A stretch of 64,000 bases of DNA from Bombyx mori (taxonomy: Eukaryota; Arthropoda; Insecta; Lepidoptera; Bombycidae), in NCBI RefSeq assembly GCF_030269925.1, contig NC_085130.1, forward strand, positions 1,562,501 through 1,626,500. Reading direction: 5' to 3'. Below are positions 57,128 to 64,000 of the stretch, piece after piece (positions within the stretch are counted from its first letter, which is position 1; each line of letters opens with the position of its first letter). A program made the position numbers and the translations under genes. A model generated the notes under the pieces. That model was not told where the DNA came from. It saw only the letters and a program-made list of their open reading frames with translations, and did not search any database.

Positions 57128-57775
57128 AAACGACTTATTGAATTAAAGTCACGAACTCACAGTCGGCGTAGCCTTGAAATCAGGACACAAATACCAAACT
57201 CCGCGCCAAATTGAGATATTATTATTAGGTAAATTAAACCGAGTAAATTAATTAATAAATAAAAAATTCTTGCGTGCGTACAAAGTACACATGTCAGACG
57301 TGAAGCTTTTTTGGCGAACTAATTTATGAGTCTTGCTTATATTTATACAAATCTAAAACTTTAGATTTCCGAGACTTAGAGGAAGGGAGAAAGGAAGATA
57401 TGTTCCCGCCAAAAGTCTGTCAAATGTCAATCTCAAACCTCAGTGTTGTAAGTCACATTATGTTTAGATTTCTAAATTGTAAATGACTAATATTTGTCCA
57501 ATTGAACTGACTAATTTAATTTCATGCTATTTGATTAATGTTCCAAATTCTTTTCATTTCATTTCAATTCCTATTAACATTTTTCACAAAAAAATTATAA
57601 AATATTAATTAGGCTGTATGGTATGATACATATGCCTTGCCAGTTGGAAAAATACAACAACTACTACTACTGACATTTGTTTGACAAGTACTTAATTTCA
57701 ATAGTAGTTTGATGTCACTTCCGTTGCATACCTGCGTGACGTTCTGTAAAAATTTAACCCCCATGCGCGCCTAAA

Positions 57776-57788
57776 GAAGTTTCACTTC
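57776..57788. repeat. GAAGTTTCACTTC palindromic motif
   Basis: Preceded by CCCCATGCGCGCCTAAA, the inverse of the TTTAGGCGCG that follows the motif at 6885. Confidence 0.6.
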
Positions 57789-58082
57789 AAAAACATCGTT
57801 ACATTCAGACGACAAACAGAAATACGTTTTACATAATTTTAAATGAATTCAAAGCGACCTAATAACGCATGTTGTTTATTTGAATCCGACAGTAGAGACC
57901 GACACGTGTACAGATTCATGTTCCAATATGTCAGTGTTCAGTCCGTAAAATGAACTTTGTAAACGCGCTTGTTAGCTGTTACCCAGAAACGCACAGTGCC
58001 GGATTGAGATGTAAACGCTATTGGCATTCTAAGTTCGAATTTTTCTAAGAAGCTTTCTAGCACCGTTGCGTTTTGAACACAA

Positions 58083-58352
58083 TTTTTTTTTTATTGCTTA
58101 ATTGGGATGAAGAGCTCACAGCCCACCTGGTGTTAAGTGGTTACTGAAGCCCAGAGACATCCACGACGTAAATGCGCCACCCACCTTTCAGATATAAGTT
58201 CTAAGGTCTCAAGTACAGTTACAACGGCTGCCCCACCCTTCAAATCGAAACGCATTACTACTTCACGGCAGAAATAGGCAGCGTGGTGGTACCCACCCGC
58301 GCGGACTCACAAGCAGTCCTACCAGCAGTGCACAAAAGGTCCTACCACCAGT
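58083..58352 (-). mobile_element. Bm1 SINE, short form, with terminal duplication
   Basis: TTTTTTTTTATTGCTTAATT to GTCCTACCACCAGTG; the GTCCTACCA(G/C)CAGTG segment is present twice. Confidence 0.92.
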
Positions 58353-58431
58353 GTTCCAACTGTTGCAATTACAGGTGGTACGATGATACAGTAATTACCG
58401 CGTAATACATACCATAATAATATTGACTAAT

Positions 58432-58936
58432 TGACATAATAATATTCCATTTGACTCCATACAGAGGAGGGCCGTTCGGATTGTCGATAATCCCATTCTC
58501 TCGGATCGTTTGGAGCCTCTGGGTTTGCGGAGGGACTTCGGTTCCCTCTGTATTTTATACCGTATGTTCCATGGGGAGTGCTCTGAGGAATTGTTCGAGA
58601 TGATACCAGCATCTCGTTTTTACCATCGCACCGCCCGCTACCGGAGTAGAGTTCATCCATACTACCTGGAGCCGCTGCGGTCATCCACAGTGCGTTTCCA
58701 GAGATCTTTTTTGCCACGTACCATCCGGCTATGGAATGAGCTCCCCTCCGCGGTGTTTCCCGAGCGCTATGACATGTCCTTCTTCAAACGAGGCTTGTGG
58801 AGAGTATTAAGCGGTAGGCAGCGGCTTGGCTCTGCCCCTGGCATTGCTGAAGTCCATGGGCGACGGTAACCACTCACCATCAGGTGGGCCGTATGCCCGT
58901 CTGCCTACAAAGGCAATAAAAAAAAAAAAAAAAAAT
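58432..58936 (+). mobile_element. Jockey-type LINE 3' end, best-preserved copy
   Basis: Open frame 58510-58869 (119 residues), with in-frame coding upstream to about 58450 (RRAVRIVDNPILSDRL). Residues include WNELPSAVFPERYDMSFFKR and GRQRLGSAPGIAEVHGRR-stop. The 3' UTR (ACCATCAGGTGGGCCGTATG, AAAGGCAATAAAAA) closely resembles the Bm1 tail. Poly(A) of 16. Confidence 0.87.
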
Positions 58937-59394
58937 GTCATAATGTTAAGGATCTAATAGAAACAACACTACTTGATCCGGCACTGGCAAAGTATGTCCG
59001 AAATATCAAACTGCGAAAAACGAACTAAGACCATCATTTTGGGCAAACGAATTTGTAATCTATAGACCAGTCAATAACGTCTCCCATTTAAAAATAACGA
59101 ATGCAATCGAAACGTTTACGTGAAACGCTACTGATTTATTTCGGAGTGACTTATGTTTTGACGTTTGCAAAGCCGGCTAATATGTCGCGTGATCGTGATT
59201 TATTCGTCAAGCTAACACAATCATTTTTTAATTTATTCTCAACCTTATCTTCATTGTAATAACGCTGAATAACAACAGTCTAAGTGTATTGTGTATTTTT
59301 TTGCGGTTTTGTAATAGATTATTAAGACAAATAGATCGGAGAGGGTAGAAGCTAATCCGCGGAAAAACTCATAAATCGTAATTGCGGGTGTATA

Positions 59395-59816
59395 TCTATA
59401 TATTAATACGTGAAGCAAAAACTTTGTATCCCTTTTTACGAAAATTGCGCGGACGGAGGAGTATGAAATTTTCCACACTTATAGAGAATATAGAGATGAA
59501 GTGCACAATAATGCTAATATTATTTTAAAATAATGCATAAAAGATACATTAAACCAATAAAGAAAACATTACACACACTACATACCATGTATTTAACGCA
59601 CACACGCATGCATACTATTTATTGTCAAACTTTTGTTCTTGATGTCTGTTGTCAAATTGAGAATAGATTAAATATTTTTTCTCTTTGTTAATATTTTTTA
59701 TAGTGTAGTTTTGGCGAAATTTGTGATTATAGAAGTATAAAATACAATCATAATAGTGTACAAACTGAAAATTCCTATTAGTTATAGTCGAATTTCGACT
59801 ACTGCGGGCCCTCCAG
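59395..59816 (+). mobile_element. Helitron-like element (type F), complete
   Basis: TCTATATATTAATACGTGAA to CTACTGCGGGCCCTCCAG; the terminal CTAG is changed to CCAG. Confidence 0.72.
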
Positions 59817-60212
59817 TTTATTCAAAATATGTTCCAGCCGTTAGTGTTATTTCTTATATCTTTTAAATCCTATCTGGACAGGCTAACTGATTACTATTTG
59901 TTGGGCGTATCGTAGATTAAGTACACTCAAGCGAGACTCATGTGTCAAGTTGACCCGCGTCATTTACATTGTGACCTCTGCTGGTCATTTAACGCTGCAT
60001 ACATTGCGAGTTTCGTCTCTTTCGGGGCAAAAATAGACAAGACGATAAGTACCTAGTCCGATAGCCTTGCTATACTTCCCACAAGCATAAAGTAAGTTCC
60101 AACTCAATACAAATCATCAACTCACGTACTCATTTCGATTCTCACCCCTAGATAGACGTCCTGGACATTGGATCGGTTTTGCTACTATATTCAATCTGCA
60201 CAAATGTAGATC

Positions 60213-60393
60213 AGTGTGCTTAGTGCGAGTTATTTAACGTTCTCGATAGCGTAAACGTTAGCTTATATTCAAGTATGGAATGGGATCGTTAGCCTGCGTT
60301 TGCCGCTAGGGGCGCTGTTCCAACTACATACAAAATTGGGTCAACTTTTACGCTATCGAGAGAGAACGTTAAAAAACTCTCACTAAGTACACT
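60213..60393. mobile_element. MITE, intact relative of 19991-20386
   Basis: 181 bp; AGTGTGCTTAGTGCGAGTTA at left, inverse ACTCTCACTAAGTACACT at right; interior TTGCCGCTAGGGGCGCTGTT is shared with the split copy. Confidence 0.8.
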
Positions 60394-61026
60394 ATTCTTC
60401 GTAATGACCCAAAAAACAATTCAGAGCAGCTAGCTATAAAAAAGCCGACATGAAAGATTCGCGCTTTTCACGCTACCCTCCCGACGAGAGACTGAATGCG
60501 CTAATATCACAATCGAATTTCACCCTCGTCTTCACTAAAGCACAAAGCCCTAAATCATCAATCATTAAAACGAAATCAGAGACGACAGCATTATAACGTT
60601 ACTAAGGCGATAAATCTTTGCTAAACTTTTGAACGACCATCGAGTGCGCGACGCGCTGACAACTACCCACAAACGGTTCGAATCTTTGAATACGCTTTTG
60701 AACAAGTTATAATATTCTTTATCCATTAGATAACTTATTGGTCGTCTCAGATCTTTTTTCCCTGTTCTGTACGCACCGTAAGACATTTTTTTTCCGACTA
60801 CCCGCAATGTAAAACAATTAAATCCAGCTTTCGCTTTAGATTACCGGTTCAAGAAATATTAATTTCAGGTTACGTTCATTTTTATTTTTGCTTAATTCAT
60901 AAAAAACGAATATCGAACAATAATATCTCAGTTCACGGTTTCAGTATACGGTTTACGAACTGTATAATTCGTCGATGTCAAACCAAAATCTTGCTATGTG
61001 CAAAAACTCTATTTTCAATTAACGAG

Positions 61027-61274
61027 TTTTTTTTTTTATTGCTTAGATGAGTGCACGAGCTCACAGCCCACCTGGTGTTAAGTGGTTACTGGAGCCCATA
61101 GACATCTACAACGTAAATGCGCCACCCACCTTGAGATATAAGTTCTAAGGTCTCATGTTTAATTACAACGGCTGCCCCACCCTTCAAACCGAAACGCATT
61201 ACTGCTTCACGGCAGAAATAGGCAGGGCGGTGGTATCCACCTGCGCGGACTCACAAGAGGTCCTACCACCAGTA
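61027..61274 (-). mobile_element. Bm1 SINE, short form
   Basis: TTTTTTTTTTATTGCTTAGA to GAGGTCCTACCACCAGTAAT. Confidence 0.93.
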
Positions 61275-62004
61275 ATAGTAAAAACATTTTCGTATAAAAT
61301 TTTATATGAAGGTGAATTTTTAAGAACTATATAAAATGAAAGCTATAGATAAATATTAAAGCTATAGACACATAACAGTTTTTTTATACGGTAGATAGAG
61401 GGCTGTGAACTATACGAAAAGGTCAAAAAGTAAAAATCTCTAAAATGGAAACATAGCAGATTTAGGTTTGACAACAACGATATACAGTTTCTCGAAAACA
61501 AAACGATATAAATCCAATGTCAAAATATTTCCAAAATTTAAACCGCAAACTCATCGAACAATTTAGTAGCAAGCCACTAAACCATAACGCAGGTCCCGTC
61601 ACTAACCGACTGACTATACCCCCGCACTTGCCTGTCCGCGTAATATCCGGTTCGCAAGCGCAATTCGAAATGCGGTACCAACGCAAAACCGAGTAACCCC
61701 ACGAATGCGAGGGGGGTTGGGGAGGGATGTTCATTCGCGCGACCGCAAAAGAATTGTTTCAGGAGCACGCCGGATGCAAGACGGACCGATGCGCGTCCGG
61801 CGATCTTGTACTTACAACCAATATTGTAGATTATCTCTGTACTTGTTTGATTTGATTCATACGAGAATTGCAGATAGAATAGCAAGCAGCGTTCAAGAGA
61901 TCTGTTAAAGAACACTATTTATCTTTACCATATTAAATAAAAGTACCTATATATATATTTGTATAATATATTATAATATAAAGTAAGTATAGGTATAGTG
62001 TCTT

Positions 62005-62240
62005 TTACTGGTGGTAGGACCTTTTGTGAGTCCGCACAGGTAGACACCACCACCCTGCCTATTTCTGCCGTGAAGCAGTAATGCGCTTCGGTTTGAAGGG
62101 TGGGGCAGCCGTTGTAACTACACTTGAGACCTTAGAACTTATAACTCAAGGTTTACGTTATAGATGTCTATGGGCTCCAGGATCCACTTGACACCAGGAG
62201 GGCTGTGAGCTCGTCCACCCAGCTAAGCAATAACAAAAAA
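62005..62240 (+). mobile_element. Bm1 SINE, short form, small deletion
   Basis: TTACTGGTGGTAGGACCTTT to AAGCAATAACAAAAAATG, missing GGGTGGCGCA before TTTACG. Confidence 0.92.
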
Positions 62241-63328
62241 TGGCCAGCGTTACCACTTTCCCACTTAATGATCTTCCACTACAATTCAACTGAACAGATT
62301 CGTGTAAAAACGAAATACTACATTTTAAACCCCTGCCCCCTGAAGAGCCTTTAAAACATTAATCCTAACACGACCGTCGAGTGGATTGTTTCAGAGGCCC
62401 CGGAAGCGAACCGGGACGGGAAGTGACCGGCAGACATCCGGGCATGTTTCCCGCGCAATCTACTCTCGACTCGGTTATACGGTTTTGCAAGTTGAAGGGG
62501 TCACGAGGAAAATACTGTGAATTTATACATAATATATATATTTATTTCGTTAATTTTCTGTGTTACGTGTATTTATGTAATATTTAAATTTGCGTCAATT
62601 TCTGACATCTGATTATGATCGCGAGCGAGCCCGGTCGACATGCCCGTAATTTCTTGCGAATAAGCAAGGAGTTGGTATTTTTTTTATTTACGTCACGAAG
62701 TTGAGCTTTAAAGCGAACGATGTCAACGTCTGTGGGTGGAAACGCGGTGCATTCGGAAACCGAACAAGAAAAGCTTGACAAGTGCTTTCGAATTCCATTC
62801 AAATCTATGATTCGTTGTGGATGATGGTACCATACCAGAAATAGGAAGCCACGTATGTATAACTCTAACACTAAATTAAATTTATGAAGAACTAAAGGCG
62901 TAAAAACGACAATTTGACGTGAAACAGACTTTTTATTTGAGCTTATTTTGGCCACAACTTTTGTGTGTCAACGAACAGGCTACAAAAAATCCTCAACAAA
63001 CAACAAGAGAGCTTTCACGTTACCTGAAAGCTCATTTAAGCTGAAACTAAGAGCATTTTTCAATAAACGTCACGATAACGACAGTATTGTCACAAATATA
63101 CCTTTTTACAAAATGCGCGGTATCCAAATGTTTTTTTAGGAAAGAAGGACTATTGGTGTCGCGGTCGCATTTCCAGATTCACCAGGACAGGCGGGCGAGC
63201 ACGGGCTCAGCCACGACCCCGGTGGTCTCTAATGTTAGTGTTCAGAACTTGCATATATACAAATTTTCATGAAAATGTCGTTAGCGAGAATCAGGCTCTG
63301 AATTCTCAACTCTTGTGCCGATCGTGCA

Positions 63329-63567
63329 TTTTAGATGGGTGGACGAGGTCACGGCCTACCTGGTGTTAAGTTTACCGGAGCCGATAGACATCTACAACGT
63401 AAATGCCGCCACCCACCTCGAGACATGCATTCTAAAGGTCTCAATTTTAACAGTACAACGGCTACCCCGCCCTTCACAACGAAACGCATTACTGCTTCAT
63501 GTCAGAAATAGGCGGGGTGGTGGTACCTAACCACGCGGACTCACGAGAGATCCTACCACCAGTAATA
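63329..63567 (-). mobile_element. Bm1 SINE, short form
   Basis: GCATTTTAGATGGGTGGACG to GATCCTACCACCAGTAAT; the poly(T) end is lost. Confidence 0.9.
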
Positions 63568-64000
63568 AGGTTATTTATGTATGAACAAATTTTATTAATT
63601 TATTAAAAACATTAAATGCTTGCGCTAAGGACACATCCGTACAGGTCAATATCTAATAACTATAATCAAACTACGCATTAGTCGGTATTCCGACGCTCCG
63701 CACTTTATACGCCTTAATTGAGGATCGATTTATTGACGGTTCGCGCTCTAAGGGCTCTAAGCATCCCTACTCTAAGGAAATACAGAATTGACGAACACTT
63801 GACGAATTGAGAATTGGCATTGCCGACAGATCAACACCTGAATGACTCTTGAGCTCAATTTGTTTCAGAAGTGTTGTTTATTGATATTTAAGGGCTATAT
63901 TGAGCTGAATTTGTTATAAAAGTCTTGTTTTTTTTATTTTAAAATCACTTTTCTATTTTACTGGTCGATTACGTTTACAACCGTCCTGTCCATTCCTGCC

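Larger units (their letters stand above)
52558..64000 (-). other. sm intron upstream of the RRM2 exons (runs off the window)
   Basis: At least 11.4 kb of intron, ending at acceptor TTTCAG. The preceding exon should encode a VLLFTI-NP-Y-type strand ending in phase 0. I looked for it on the minus strand and found nothing convincing, so it probably lies beyond 64000. The content is Bm1 copies, a LINE 3' end, a tRNA-headed SINE, Helitrons, a 181-bp MITE and unassigned AT-rich DNA. Confidence 0.7.

Noticed and set aside
61462..61915. Possible upstream sm exon near a GTAAGT-like site at about 61812
   Set aside because: The minus-strand translation shows no VLLFTI or PIT-type residues expected before RRM2.
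1..64000. CRISPR array, bacterial operons, rRNA genes
   Set aside because: No regularly spaced short repeats and no prokaryotic gene density; the DNA is lepidopteran intron.
63957..64000. Bm1 fragment at the window end
   Set aside because: TTACTGGTCGATTACG and CCATTCCTGCC only loosely match Bm1; too short to support.

Overview
The window is lepidopteran nuclear DNA, almost certainly from a silkworm (Bombyx mori or a very close relative). The main reason is about 40 copies or fragments of the Bm1 SINE. There are also Helitron-like elements with TC...CTAG ends, tRNA-headed SINEs, 3' ends of non-LTR retrotransposons, MITEs and LTR relics. No bacterial-type operons, CRISPR arrays or rRNA genes were seen, and nearly all open frames lie inside repeats.

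The host gene is on the minus strand. Three short exons (52472-52557, 41403-41499, 26220-26271) join in frame and encode the second RRM of an hnRNP L protein, the orthologue of Drosophila smooth (sm). Everything else is intron: more than 11.4 kb upstream of the first exon seen, 10,972 bp between the first and second, 15,131 bp between the second and third, and more than 26 kb downstream. The other sm exons must lie outside the window. The 10,972-bp intron carries textbook minor-spliceosome (U12) signals: ATATCCTTTT at the 5' splice site and TTCCTTAAC as branch site. The reading frame fits an unusual AT-AA intron.

Layout by coordinate. 1-26 kb: dense Bm1 copies in both orientations, a local duplication at 0.56-1.7 kb, a 237-bp MITE at 4.8 kb, three Helitron-like elements joined end to end at 18.1-19.0 kb, a reversed Helitron at 19.1-19.7 kb, and a GC-rich island at 22.1-22.5 kb. 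26-41 kb: the third exon, a hAT-like MITE, two copies of a composite repeat (29.4 and 32.1 kb), an unnamed 360-bp repeat flanked by 119-bp direct repeats (33.4-34.0 kb), an LTR relic, a solo LTR inside a Bm1, and a 3,223-bp Transib (RAG1-like) DNA transposon at 37.7-41.0 kb. 41-52.6 kb: the second exon, LINE 3' ends, Helitrons, a tRNA-headed SINE, a TTA-flanked MITE and the first exon. 52.6-64 kb: further Bm1, LINE, MITE and Helitron copies with no recognisable exon.

The parts relate as layers. A slowly evolving splicing-factor gene is held in very long introns that have repeatedly taken in mobile elements, often one inside another, and Bm1 copies stand within about 100 bp of two of the exons. 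The two most notable items are the U12-type intron and the Transib relic, which has CACAGTG ends, a 5-bp CGCCG target duplication and unusually long (about 483 bp) terminal inverted repeats.
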